DNA of 64,000 nt, taken from Hordeum vulgare subsp. vulgare (taxonomy: Eukaryota; Streptophyta; Magnoliopsida; Poales; Poaceae). Below are positions 11,541 through 22,116 of this stretch, in pieces. Each line of letters opens with the position of its first letter. Position 1 is the stretch's first letter. A model generated the notes under the pieces. That model was not told the origin of the DNA. It worked only from the letters and a program-made list of their open reading frames with translations, and did no database searches. The stretch spans positions 458,368,844 through 458,432,843 of the forward strand of contig NC_058522.1 of NCBI RefSeq assembly GCF_904849725.1, read 5' to 3'. The position numbers were made by a program, and so were the translations under genes.

Positions 11541-12850
11541 CCCTTGAGGTCGAGGCCCAGACCCACCTAAGACACCAAACTTGGACCGTTCTGAAGAACA
11601 TTAGCACTTTGAGCAACTTACCATGGTTGTGCATGGGCGTCTTTAATGAAGTCTTACACCTCAACGAACATCAGGGGATTGGTACACTGAACAATGCCCA
11701 AATGCAAGTTTTCCGAGAGGTTGTCGATGTCTGCAAGTTGCTTGATATTGGTTATACGGGTCGATTCTGAACTTGGGAGAAGAAGGTCGCCGGGGGACAT
11801 ACACAAGGTGCACGTTGGACCGTGCTCTGGTTAATGCCGAATGGATGAATCTCTTCCCATCTGCTTGTGTGCAGCACCAGTCAGCGGCTACATCCGACCA
11901 TGGTCCTATTCTCCTCGACCTGGGGCGTAACCAAGTGAGCATTGGGAGGCGACCCTTCCACTATGAGGCGATGTGGGACAAACATGTTGAATTTGGAGCG
12001 ACGGTTCTTTCAGAGTGGACGACTGGGGTTCCATGTACCAGTGTCCAGGAGTTGCATAACAAACTGAAGAGCGTCTCAAATGTTTCATCAAGTGGAACAA
12101 AAAGTCTTTTGGGAGTGTTTGTCGTGAAATCAAGGAGATGAAGCAGAAACTGGACGAGCTACAGGGAGATCCTCTTTGTACAACCCCTCCCATGCATAGA
12201 TGAAAATAAATGAGCGTATGGTGGAACTATACCACCGGAAGGAGATTATGTGGAGGCAAATGGCAAGGATTGAATGGTTGTCCTCTGGTGACAAGAACAC
12301 TAATTTTTTCCATCTACGAGCCGATATTAGAATGAAGAAGAACATGATTCGCGCATTACAGAATACTATGGGAGTTTTGAGAGAGGATTCGGGGGAGATG
12401 AGGGCTTTGGCTAACTCCTTTTATAACGAACTTTACTCTTCTGAGGAAGTTGAAGGTGCGGAGAGGGTCCTGGAACATGTCCCATGCACGGTCACCCAGC
12501 CATGAACGCTAGCTTGTGTGCTTCATATACAGAGGAGGAGGTCAAGGTGGCTCTTTTTCAGATGAGCCAACGAAAGCGCTAGGTCATCATGGCTTCCCTA
12601 CCCAGTTTTATCAAAACATTGGGATGTGTGTGGGGACGACGTCACTAATATTGTTCTGAGGATTGTCAAAGGGGTGGAGAGCCCAGAGTGCATCAACGTT
12701 ATCATACTTGTTCTGATCCCGAAGGTGACGCCCCCACTCTACTTACACAATTGAGGCCTATCAGTCTTTGCAACGTTTTATACAAAATTGCATCGAAGCT
12801 GGTGACAAATAGACACCTGTAAACATTGTGACGGTTTGAATAAAGTTTCG
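11541..12850 (+). pseudogene. Decayed L1-type LINE (endonuclease to early reverse transcriptase)
   Basis: Fragments in different plus frames read like a plant non-LTR element. There is an endonuclease part with a CMGVFNEVL-like block (about 11625-11655), a TWEKK block after a TGA at about 11767, a LDRALVNAEWMN block (11815-11850) and a SDHGPILLDL block (about 11896-11925). Next comes a linker frame at 12200-12505 containing WLSSGDKNTNFFHLRA, a hallmark of plant L1 ORF2. Last is a reverse transcriptase entry (LIPKV, then LRPISLCNVLYKIASK-like) at about 12715-12800. After that the text jumps to TTGAATAAAGTTTCGCGAGG, which may be a 3' UTR end, so most of the RT is deleted. Stops and frameshifts occur throughout, so it is dead. 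Confidence 0.8.
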
Positions 12851-13452
12851 CGAGGTCGTCTTAAAATAAGAGAGATCGCCCTTGAGGTTAACCGGTCATC
12901 ACCCCCTTCTTCATCCACTCGGCTTCCAAGAATTCTTTTTGAGGGGACATTCACTTTTTTCTTTTGAGGGAGAGAGCATTCCATGTTTTCTTTACAACGA
13001 GCCACGTCTGAGAAGGCATCCACAAAGAAAAAGAGAAGGACGGCAGGCATTCGTTTTTTTTTTTTTGAGTAACAGTCATTCGGTAGCTAGTTTTTTTTTG
13101 TCACAGAAAAGAAGAAGAATGCAGCCGGTTCAGGCCCATGGCCCAGCCGCAAGAATGCACGTCGTCGTGCCTAGAAGCGCTAGCGCTAGCGCTCGAGACA
13201 AAAACCTAAAATTTCTGCAAGCCGCCGCCGCGCCGCCGCAGCGAAGGAAACCCTCGCCCCATTTCAAACTCGCGAAACCCCCCGAATCCGAGCGAACGCC
13301 GCACCAAACTTGGAAATTTCCCCCTCACAACGGGCGGGCTCCCCACTTTCCACCCGGTTTAAATTTCAAACCAAACCTCCCTCATTCTCATCCCCCGCAG
13401 ACAGACGCGCCCCCCCGCTGATCTGACCGTCTGTCCCGATCCACCGCCATCC
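12851..13452. other. Upstream region of the F-box gene
   Basis: No coding feature. It holds T-runs near 13052 and 13090, a TTTAAA box at about 13359 and a C-rich stretch leading into the start codon at 13453, consistent with a promoter and 5' UTR. The core promoter assignment is inference. Confidence 0.4.
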
Positions 13453-14978
13453 ATGGCGATGGAGTGCGACGACTGGGGCGGCGGCGGCGGCGGCGACATG
13501 AACGCCGTGCCGGACGGCGTCGTGCAGCACATCCTGTCCATGCTCAGCAACGTCCGCGACGTGGCGGCGTGCGCCTGCGTCTGCCGCCGCTGGCGCGACT
13601 GCGTCCCCTACCTCCCGGCGCTCTTCTTCCCGCGGAACGCCTTCGACGCCGCCGCCGTCGGCGGCGGCGCCGCGGACGAGGCCATCGGCCGGATGGTGGC
13701 CGCCGTCTCGCGCCTCAGGGAGCTCGTCATCTACTGCCCCTTCTCCATGGCCCGCCTCCCCGCCTGGCTCGCCATGCGGAGCGTCTCGCTCCGGGTGCTC
13801 GAGCTACGGATGGACGCGGCCGCCGACAAGGACGCCGCGGGCGGCGGCCACCTGGACTGCGTCGCCCTGGCGACGGGCCTGGAGGAGCTCAGGCTCTGGG
13901 GGGTGCTCATGACCAGCGCGCCGGCGTGGGGCCGGCTGCAGCACCTCCGCGTGCTGGAGATCGTGGGCGCGCCGCTGCGGGACACCGCCATCACGGAGAC
14001 CATCGCCGCGTGCCCCAACCTCACCGACCTGTCCCTGCTTGGCTGCGACTGCTCTGGCGATGTATCCATCCAGCTCTCCATGCTCCAGCGGTGCCGCCTC
14101 GATTTCCTCGGCGGCAGCAACTGCTCGCTCTCGCTCTCCGTGCCCCGCCTCGAGTCGCTCGAGGCCCAGGGTTTCACCTGGATCAGTCTGCGGGGCGGCC
14201 ACAACCTCCGCCGCCTATTGATCGCCAAGAGCACAGGTGCGCAGCGTTCCCCGAAATCGAAATCGATTTCGAATAATCACCCGCATCGTCGTAACTTTTG
14301 CAAGATTGTGTTGTCCGGATGCAATAAACCGTGTCGTGGATTGTGATGAAAATGATATGCAGGGAGGGTGTATAAGGTGGACACCGGGAAGCTCCCAGAT
14401 CTGGAATACCTCTCGCTGCGCGGTGTCCAGTGGAGCTGGGCCGCCGTCTGCTCGGTGTTGCAGTGCGCGAGCGAGGTGAAGCACCTTGTGATGAAGATTG
14501 AATTCTGTGGTGATTTTGAAGTGCTCCAGCCGTTCCCAGAGATCGATTTGGTCGATTTCTTCAACGGCCACCCCAAGCTCATCAAGTTTGAGATCCATGG
14601 TGCCATGTTTGCCGCTCTTTGCCAGAAAAACAGCCTGAAAAACGTGAGTGGCACGCCCCCTTTATTGCTGCATTGTAACATCATACTAATATTAGTATGA
14701 CATTTGTGACCATGGCTAATTCCTGTGATTTGTCGATGCAGTTGGATTCAAGATTCTGTATTCCTTGCCTGGAAGAGCTTTTGATCACCGTGCGCTCGCC
14801 TCTCAATGCTGAACAGAAGCTGTGCACTCTTGAATCGCTTGTGAAGTACAGCGTCAAGCTGCAGTCAATGGTCATCCGAATCTCACAGATGAAGAATTGC
14901 CATGATGCCGCTGACGATTTCTTTGAGGAGATATGTAAGTTCAAGTACATCAACTACAGGAAAGTGCGGATTGAATAA
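13453..14978 (+). CDS. F-box/LRR-type protein, three exons
   Basis: Exons are 13453-14236, 14363-14643 and 14742-14978, with GT-AG introns of 126 and 98 bp (donors GTGCGC and GTGAGT), giving 433 residues. Residues about 16-60 form an F-box (VPDGVVQHILSMLS, then VCRRWRD), the part that binds SKP1 in SCF ubiquitin ligases. The remainder has leucine-rich segments (LRELVIYCP, LEELRLWGV, LRVLEIVGA, LTDLSLLGC, LEYLSLRGV) and a C-terminal segment resembling an FBD-type tail. Exon 1 is very GC-rich, typical of grass genes; exons 2 and 3 are not. The start was chosen as the first ATG, with context CCATCCATGG. No frameshift or stop is present, so it looks functional. The target protein cannot be inferred. 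It is convergent with the carbonic anhydrase gene. Confidence 0.88.
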
Positions 14979-15558
14979 AAGGAGACCCTGTGTCAGTCAA
15001 TTTGATTGAGGACTTCATTTTTTTACCATATATTCCCTGATTTTGATTGTTGTCGTCACCGGAGGATGCCTGTTTAGTCCTCTTGAGTAACGTATGGAGT
15101 TATGTTGTTTACTTGATTGATATTCATCTAGTCAAGTTTGACTAGAACTTCTTTTTGAAACAATTTTGATTGAATAAGGGAGGACTTCATTTTTCCTCAT
15201 GGTACACCTTGCTTTTAAATTGTCCACTTCATTGATGGAGGATGCCTTACTAATCTTGAGTAATTTACAAAGTGTGGTAGATAGTTTGGTGGCTAAAGCT
15301 TGCTACTCAGACTATTTTGATTGACCCATATACTTGGAAGCTCCTTAAACATCAATGTGCGTGTTAACTTGATTCTTTCTATTTTTCATTATTTATTGAT
15401 TTACTGATCTAGATCCACAGAGTTGGTATGTTGAGATGACTTTTACATTCCATGGCCGTTTATTTTGGAACAGTTTAGATACTTGCGAATTTAGTACGTT
15501 TCTCCATGGTCTGCAATGAGCATATGCTTCCTGCTAGGGCAATTATCTATATCTAGTA
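14979..15558. other. 3' flank of the F-box gene
   Basis: AT-rich sequence with no reading frame of note. It should contain the 3' UTR and poly(A) site of the F-box gene. I cannot place the cleavage site. Confidence 0.4.
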
Positions 15559-15822
15559 CTCCCTCCGTTTCTTTATAGTCCGCATATAAGATTTGGTCAA
15601 AGTCAAACTTCATAAACTTTGACTAAATTTATTGAACAAAATATCAACATTTATAATATGAAATCAATATTAGTAGATGCATCATGATATTAATTTTCAT
15701 AGCATATAGGTTTCTTATTATAGATGTTGATATCTTTTGATATAAATTTGGTCAAACTTTGTATCACTTGACTTTGACCAAATCTTATATGCAAATTAAA
15801 AAGAATCGGAGGGCCAAAAGAG
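15559..15822. mobile_element. Stowaway MITE
   Basis: A 264-bp element with TA on both sides (15557-15558 and 15823-15824). The left end starts CTCCCTCCGTTTC and contains ATATAAGATTTGGTCAAAGTC; the right end contains the inverse, GACTTTGACCAAATCTTATAT, then CGGAGGG. No coding capacity. A standard Tc1/mariner-derived MITE of grasses. Confidence 0.88.
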
Positions 15823-15839
15823 TAATGTATATATATACC

Positions 15840-16610
15840 TAGGCATCACTCCAATTTAAGAAACAAAATTGCTCTTGGTTTTGACTTTGATGCAATGGAA
15901 CTAAATAAGTCATGTTACGAACATTGCACTTCCTAAAGTACAATTGTACTCCAATTTAGTATCCAAATGGAGTGTCGTGCTTGTTTTTGCATTCTTTTCC
16001 TTTCAATTATTGCTGGTAATCGCTTGGTTACCACAAAACAAATGTAGAGCCAGTCTTGATTTTACATTTCACAACTGGACTGGGCCAGTCACATAGAGTG
16101 TAGAATTTCCCAAATTATAGTTGTAACCCTGGTTTACGAAACAAAATAGTTCTTTGCCTAATTTTGTACTAGTTAATTCGTTTGTCAATTTTTGGCGGTA
16201 ACCGCTTGGATACCGCCAAAAAGATGTGAATTCAGTTTTGGTTTTGAATTCTGTAACCGAATTAAAGTAGACACATATTGAATGTGAATCTCTTGGATTC
16301 TAACAATATGCATGGAAACCACCTAAAAGGTGTGATTTCAGTTTTGTTCTTGAATTACAAAACTAGATTAAACTAGTCACATGTCAGATGTTGAATCTCT
16401 TGCGTTCCAATTATACTCCTGTTTAAGACACAAAATGACTCCACTCTATTATTTTTCCTTCTATTATTCGTGCCAACTGCTTGGTTGGCGGGGTTGGCGG
16501 TAACTGCTTGGTTGCTGTCCAGTTTTGATTTTGAATTTCATAACTACATCAAGCCAATCACAAGTTGCACGTTGAATCCCCTAGATTCCTAGTTCCCACT
16601 GGTTTTTGGA
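15840..16610. repeat. Degenerate tandem repeat, about 180-bp unit
   Basis: Several diverged units share, in order, a GGTAACCGCTTGGTTACC-like palindrome, a CAGTTTTGATTTTGAATT-like block, a CTAGTCACATG block, TTGAATCTCTTGGATTCC and TTTAAGAAACAAAATAG. The CGCTTGG or TGCTTGG anchor recurs at about 16021, 16203, 16471 and 16505, with one shortened unit near 16310. The first full step is 182 bp. I do not know the family. Confidence 0.65.
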
Positions 16611-16967
16611 TATCTCTGTTTAACATATCGAAGCTTTTGAAAAATGCCGGTAACCATTGAATTACCCTTTCCCTCGCTCACCTGCCCCACCAGGTGAGCC
16701 CTCCCACTCAATCCAGCAGACAAACACTCTAATAAATGATGATACATGTTCCTGAAATTTTTCTAGTCATAATTGGTTTACACCACCACAAAAAACATAA
16801 AAAAAGGTGCAACATCTAAACAGTTTCTCTTGGTAGCAATATGGCCCAGATTACCAAAGTTTTACATCTCAACTGGCCCCCATCCCCTTTGCCACATAGC
16901 AACAACAGATGAAGAAAATCCCTGATCTCCACTGTTGGGTCCACAGGCCGCACCTGCAGCGTTAACT
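16611..16967. other. Spacer without recognisable features
   Basis: AT-rich text between the degenerate repeat and the MITE at 16968. I see no gene, terminal repeat or promoter pattern. Confidence 0.4.
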
Positions 16968-17577
16968 ATGGTCCTGTTTGTTTCATAAGTCATAGGACTT
17001 TTTTAAGTCTCAACTTATAAGTCCCGAGTCTTTACCTGTTTGTTTACAGGGACTTATAAGTCCCGAGTCCCTACCTGTTTGTTTACAGGGACTTATAAGT
17101 CCATGTTATCCCTAATAAAAAAACACTTGTTCATCGTCAGCCATGGCGCTGTGACCTTGGACACGGGGAAGGAACGAGGAGGGGTAGTAGCGGCGAGGCG
17201 ATGCGGGAAAAGGAGCGACGCGGGGCGGCGGGGCGACGGGGCAGTAGCGGCGAGGCATCGCAGGGAAAGGAGCGACGCGGGGCAGCGGGGCGACAGAGCA
17301 GTAGCGGCGAGGCAACGCGGGGAAAGGGGCGACGTGGGGGCGGTGGCGATTGGAGCGACGCGGGGATTGGAGCGACGCGGGGAACGAGCCAGGGGAGCGA
17401 CGCGGGGTAGGTGCGGGCTGCGATAAGTCCCAATAAGCTCCTCCCTGAGAGTCTTTTTTGATAAGTCCCAAATCACCACAATAAGTCCCAATAAGTCCCA
17501 TGTGTTTGGTTTAGATGAGACTTATAGGGACTTTTTAAAGTTCTTAAACCAATAAGTCCCTGGAAACAAACGCCCTC
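16968..17577. mobile_element. MITE with GGGACTTATAAGTCCC subterminal repeats
   Basis: The left end GGTCCTGTTTGTTTC and the right end GGAAACAAACGCCCTC are imperfect inverted repeats. Inside both ends the block GGGACTTATAAGTCCC and variants occur many times, so the ends can fold back. TGTTTGTTTC-type ends are common on Harbinger- and hAT-derived MITEs. The target duplication is unclear (TAT is possible), so I leave the superfamily open. The centre holds a GC-rich 57-bp tandem array. Confidence 0.6.
17187..17357. repeat. 57-bp GC-rich tandem array inside the MITE
   Basis: GTAGCGGCGAGGC recurs at 17187, 17244 and 17301, exactly 57 bp apart, each followed by a GGGAAA..GCGAC block. A shorter GGAGCGACGCGGGGATT repeat follows. 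Because 57 is a multiple of three and the units lack stops, several overlapping frames of 70-130 codons appear on both strands; they are a by-product of the array. Confidence 0.85.
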
Positions 17578-17782
17578 TATATATGATGCAGATTTTACAG
17601 CAAAAAAAGAACTGACCATTGCCTTGTAGGCGTATTAGTTCACACCAGGTAACTGAATTTGTAGCATAAAAGAAGTTATTCTGATTTTTCGTTTTGCGAG
17701 CATTTTGTATGTGCTTAACTGTTTATAGTTACTCTCGGCTCAAATCTCCGAGCTGACTGCGAGGGCAAATGGAGGCACAGCT

Positions 17783-20490
17783 TCACTTCCTGGACAGCAT
17801 ACCCCTACTAAGCTTTGCTGGCTCATCTTTAGTTTCTTCATCACCTTCAAAGTAGCTAACAACTCGGTCGTTGATTTTCTGAACCGGCCGGTCATTATTT
17901 TCCGGTTTCTGCGTTAGAGAACAAGGGGAAATCGTCATGAACTCTGCAATGCAAACGATCGTTCCAGGGTATATACGTTGCCTCAAGTCACCATCAAATC
18001 AAACATACCTCGCTCACTGACTGCAGCATCTTGATCTGCTCCTTGGATACGTGTTGTACCTGGTAGACAAATCACTAGTAGATCAATAAAACACTCTCAT
18101 GCTACTGTATTTGTACGTATGAAGGAAATAAACAAAGTAATTATTCGAGAGTGGATGTTCTACTCTCAGGTGTACTACACCCGAGATTGCAAAAACTTAC
18201 AAAACGTGATCAAACCTAGTCCAAAGAATCTGAAAATTTGGGACATCAAACTTCATCAAATGTTCGAGCATCTTGCAAAATTTGGTGTATGTACCTTGCT
18301 GAGGATGTTCCAAAGAACCCCCTCGGTGCAAGGCGGGGTGGTGAGGGAGCCCTTGTATCTGTAGTAGCCCGAGCCCTTGTCGACCCAGACGGACGGGTCG
18401 ACGGGCTCCTTCACCTCCGCGTCCTCGTTGCGCTTGCCGGCAAGCTTCTCGAAATACGGCGCCAGCTTCACCAACACAACACACCGTACACATGAGCAAA
18501 TCAAAATCCACACTGAAATCCATGGGATGGAGTAAAGCATCACTGAGCGTGCATGAGGAGAGGAGGCACGCACATCGCTCAGCGTCTTGCTGGGGTCGCC
18601 GGACTCTTTGGTCGAGTAGAGCACGGAGATGACGGCGCGGGCCTTGCTCGAGTCCTGGTGAACCATGTGCAACTCCACGTCGAACCTGCCGTGACACACA
18701 CCGCTCGCGATGTTTAAGTGCGAATCTGTTCTTTTTGGGTTACTTGATCGTTGCATTGCAAGGGTGCGCACCTGGTGCCGTTCACGGTGTGCTCCGAGGG
18801 CACGTGCCAGTGCACCTGCTGGAGCGCGTAATCCTTCTTCCCGATCGTCAACTTGCCATTCCCACCTTTCCATTGCAGCTACAGGAGGAACACGACCACC
18901 AAAACATTTTTTTAGTTACATTTACACACGACACGATCAGAATTCGAACCGGTAGAAATCTATCCCTGACATAAAAAATATTGTTGGCAAGAAAATGAAT
19001 GTTTCTTGGAAAAGGAATTACGATGAAATCGTGCCCGCGGTTTTGCAAGGTGCAAGTGCTGGCCTTGTAGGTCGGCTCTAGGGGGGCCATGTCCTTCTTG
19101 GTCTTCACCTTGGAGATGTCGATCGGGGACTGCTTCTTGCCGTCGCCACAGGTAGCCCACTCCTTATTCACCTTGGCCCATTTGTCAGGGCCATTTGAGG
19201 ATTTCTCCTCGTAGCTGAACTGATCCTCTGTGCCAACGAAATTGAACATGCTAGTTACTCGATTTCGAACATTTCTATCCAGTGGCGGAGCTAGAGAAAA
19301 AAAAAAGCTGGAGGAGCGAAAGGCAAATGCAACAATCTTGAGGGAGCCAAAGACTTTACTTCTCCTAATTAAGCACTTTCAAACAATAATAATTCTTCAG
19401 ACATTTTGCTAAGTTTTTTTTTTTGTGTGTGTGTGTGGGGGGGGGGGGGGGGGTGGCATGGCAGTTGCAGGAATACATGTAGCTCCGTCAGTGTCCCCAT
19501 CTAGAGAAAATCTACAAGTCACGGACAAGAACCTTTGTTCTATGGTGTATATACACCCTGTATTAAAAAATATTGGTAATTAAATAAAAAATATAAAAAC
19601 TTAATAAAATTTTAAAATAAACTTGACCTTCCATTGTATTAGTGGGAAAATTTCACAAAAAACCTGTTGACTTCTTTTAAAAAAAATGCATTTTTTGATA
19701 GAAATAGTGTGAATAATGAACTATAATAGGAATAATTTTATTTTCCCCTTGAAGTCAATGTTGGTTTTTTATTCGTGAAAATTTATATACTAGTGCAAAA
19801 AAAACAGAGGGTGTTTCGCTACAAGTCAAACGTAAATTGCAAGAGGTAGAAAACTAATGACATGCTTAAAAATTAAAACAGCATTTGAAAAAAAACCCAG
19901 ATCTACTCCCTTTGTAACTAAATATAAGATGTTTGTTTTACTTACTAATTAAGAAGCTAGTAGGACAAACGTACAAATCGCGTCACAGAAAATTGCCACT
20001 GAAATCCCAGAAGAACATGTAGAATTTCATAGTGGGAACAGGGAACAGCAACCCGTGGGTGCGTGCGTGCGTGCTTTACCCTACGAGATTGCAACGCATG
20101 CACTTAAAAGTACCCCCTTCGTTTTTAAATAGTTTTTTAGAGATTACAATAAAGAGTTATCTACGGAGTAAAATAAGTGAATCTATATCTTAAAATATGT
20201 CTATATACATCCGTATGTAGTTTTCTAGTGAAATCTTAAAAAAAAACTTGTAGTATTTATGAACGAGGGAGCAGGACACAGGTGATCGTCTAGCAGGTCT
20301 CACGTATCCTTGGACTTTAGCAGTGCATGCACTTACGGGAAGCTACCGCAAACGCCGGCGCCGACCCAGACGCAGGGGCTGACGTCCGTGCCGCTTTGGA
20401 TTCCGCACAGGAGAAGGCGAAGATCACAATGATGGCCAAAGTGAAGGCAGGGCCCGCGGCTCGAGCATGTCTCCGGCGAGCCGCCTCCAT
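17783..20490 (-). CDS. Alpha-type carbonic anhydrase, seven exons
   Basis: Minus-strand exons are 20337-20490, 19022-19227, 18772-18878, 18574-18685, 18295-18465, 18009-18059 and 17783-17941. All have GT-AG borders, giving 319 residues. The enzyme interconverts CO2 and bicarbonate. Residues about 13-33 (GPAFTLAIIVIFAFSCAES) form a signal peptide core, so the protein is probably secreted or enters the plastid via the ER. Family marks are SPIDI (85-89), zinc ligands His143, His145 and His162 in HWH and ELHMVH, Glu149-His150, and LTTPP (234-238). Cys78 and Cys239 match the conserved disulfide. Exon 1 ends at a canonical GTAAGT. The exon 7 acceptor is ambiguous (GCAG or GCAGAG); only the second keeps the frame. 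The tail beyond residue 285 is family-atypical. No defect is seen. Intron 1 carries a MITE and a G-run. Confidence 0.9.
19411..19454. repeat. T-run, (GT)n and poly-G in intron 1
   Basis: A T-run, then about six GT dinucleotides, then a long G-run ending in TGG, within intron 1 of the carbonic anhydrase gene. Likely length-variable and prone to sequencing error; on the transcribed strand it could form a quadruplex. Confidence 0.9.
20113..20271. mobile_element. Stowaway MITE (Thalos-like) in intron 1
   Basis: About 159 bp starting CCCCCTTCGTTTTTAAATAG after a TA and ending ATGAACGAGGGAG before CA (a mutated TA). The centre contains TCTATATCTTAAAATATG and TACATCCGTATGTAG, text I associate with the wheat Thalos group. 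It lies about 65 bp from the intron 1 donor of the carbonic anhydrase gene. Confidence 0.8.
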
Positions 20491-20667
20491 TGGTCGGTCA
20501 ATGGTAGCCAAAGCCAACCAACCAGGAGCTTGAATCGATCCAATGGAATATGATCCAGAGAGAACAGAGATAACAGCAACGCCTGAGCCCGCGCGAGAGG
20601 GAGGCCTTCAAAGTAGGGCGCTGGTAACTAGCGGACCTCACATATTTTTAGACTTTAACATGCGCAT

Positions 20668-20792
20668 TGTTCGGCAATGCTCCGCTCCGCGGAGCCAGCG
20701 GAGCGAGCTTGGACTAGCTCCAAATTTTTTAACCGGACTCCACTCCGTTCCGACGCGGAGTCGCGGAGTGGAGGGAATCCAAACGCCGCTAT
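20668..20792. mobile_element. Short foldback MITE upstream of the carbonic anhydrase gene
   Basis: The ends GTTCGGCAATGCTCCGCTCC and, inverted, GTTTGGATTCCCTCCACTCC pair with several mismatches. The interior repeats CTCCGCTCCGCGGAGC-like palindromes. It sits about 180 bp upstream of the start codon at 20490, so it may overlap the promoter. The target duplication was not resolved. Confidence 0.45.
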
Positions 20793-21119
20793 GGTCATGC
20801 GACCTGTAAAATACATCAGATCAGACGATGAAAACATCAATCGGGCAACCACTAAGTATAGAACATCTAAGTATGAAATGAAGTCATTGAGGTGTCGAAT
20901 ATAGGGTAGATGCCGATGACATGTCGTGGCACGTCTACCACATGAAAGATGACCGTGCATGGGCGATCAACTACACACACCGTCGACGAAACTAGTTTTG
21001 AGGTTGCCCGCAAAGTGTCGCCGTCATCGCATATTCTCGAGCAAGCCACTCTGATCTCATCGCAACCAACCACAAAGTAGTGATCTCCGCAATGGTCGCA
21101 CAAACTCCACGCACTATCG
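20793..21119. other. Spacer without recognisable features
   Basis: No gene, promoter or repeat pattern could be supported here. Confidence 0.35.
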
Positions 21120-21590
21120 GAATGAACCTCTCTATCGACGGCCCAATCTTTGTCGACGGCCTAACTTCTGCCGACGTCCTAACCAGTGCCGACGGCCTCC
21201 GTCGACATAGATCGAGCTATTATGACGGCTCACGGGAAACCGTCGGGACAGAAAAGTTGTCGGCATATGTCGAGCTCTGCCTACAGCCCCCATCGGCAAA
21301 GGAAAACTGTCGGCATAGGTTGATCTATGACTACGATGGCCGTCAGTATAGATGAATCGTCCGCGTACATGTGGGCCCGGCAGCCGGTGGTAGACGACGG
21401 GTTGGCGCCGTCAAATGTATGCCGCAGGCTCTAACGGCGGCTGGCGACATAGTTGTGCTGACGGTGAGGCCATCGGCATAGCTGTGCTGACGGCGAGGCT
21501 GTCGACATAGCCTGGCCACGTGTCGGCATATGGTAGCTCCTCGGCAACATCTATGCTGATGGCCTAGCCATCGACATCGATATTATCAGC
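21120..21590. repeat. CACTA-like subterminal repeats
   Basis: Short units GACGGC, CCGACGGCCT and GTCGGCATAG recur in both orientations a dozen or more times (for example CGACGGCCTAAC, CTGACGGCGAGGC, CATCGGCATAGC). Clusters of GCCGACGGC/CGGCATA units are typical of the subterminal regions of grass CACTA elements. I found no CACTA terminus, so this is a fragment or one end of a decayed element. Confidence 0.55.
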
Positions 21591-21842
21591 TTCTTAAATT
21601 TTTTACCATTTTTTAAAATTAAATTTTGATCAACTTAAATCCGATTTATCTAAACATGAACATACGTAAATTATATATCGATCTGGGGTAGAATTTTTCA
21701 TAGATTATGAATATGTAGTTTGTATTTGTTTTCGAGTATGGTAGTAATGACCTCATGTACTTTTTCATATAGGTTCCTATACTTTATTAAAATCACAAAA
21801 AATTGATAATTGCATCTATTTTGACAAGTTTTATATGTTTTT

Positions 21843-21998
21843 TTATAAGAATATTGAAAGGATTCTGTTGTTATGACGCGCATCATCCTTGACCCACTCG
21901 ACATAGTGCGACATCCTTTGTGAGAACTTTCTCTCAGCGTGGTACTCTTTGGTCTCGCCAGGGAGAGGTCCGCGAGGAGAGCACAATCGTGCCGACAT
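21843..21998 (-). CDS. Short promoter-bearing frame, 51 aa, unknown
   Basis: On minus the frame starts MSARLCSPRGPLPGETKEYH and continues through a charged segment with HYVEWVKDDAR to a stop near 21843. A TATATAAAA box at 22108-22116 lies 110 bp upstream of the ATG. The intervening leader is rich in CCGCCAC and CTCTC blocks, which is how plant genes begin. I do not recognise the family. Its position beside CACTA-like repeats suggests a first exon captured by a transposon; a real small gene or a gene whose later exons were lost are alternatives. An in-frame ATG also exists at 22094, but it lies inside the leader. Confidence 0.35.
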   Translation of the reverse strand: MSARLCSPRGPLPGETKEYHAERKFSQRMSHYVEWVKDDARHNNRILSIFL

Positions 21999-22107
21999 GG
22001 TTGATGGGATGATTGTGACGACGATGGGGAAAGACGAAGAGAGGGGTGGGGTGGCGACCAGATAAGGGGACAATAGGGGTGAGTGTGGCGGCAACGAGGA
22101 TAGGGGA

Positions 22108-22116
22108 TTTTATATA
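22108..22116 (-). promoter_or_regulatory. TATA box for the 21998 frame
   Basis: TATATAAAA on minus, 110 bp before the ATG at 21998. Inference from sequence and spacing only. Confidence 0.45.

Noticed and set aside
13464..14276. 270-codon arginine-rich frame on plus and long minus frames over the F-box exon
   Set aside because: Shadows of the GC-rich F-box exon 1; no domain and inconsistent with splice sites.
17040..17501. Five overlapping frames of 69-132 codons
   Set aside because: They arise from a stop-free 57-bp tandem array inside a MITE.
19905..19975. Further Stowaway MITE starting CTCCCTTTGTAACTAAATATAAG
   Set aside because: Only a left-end-like sequence is visible; no matching right end or TA pair was found.
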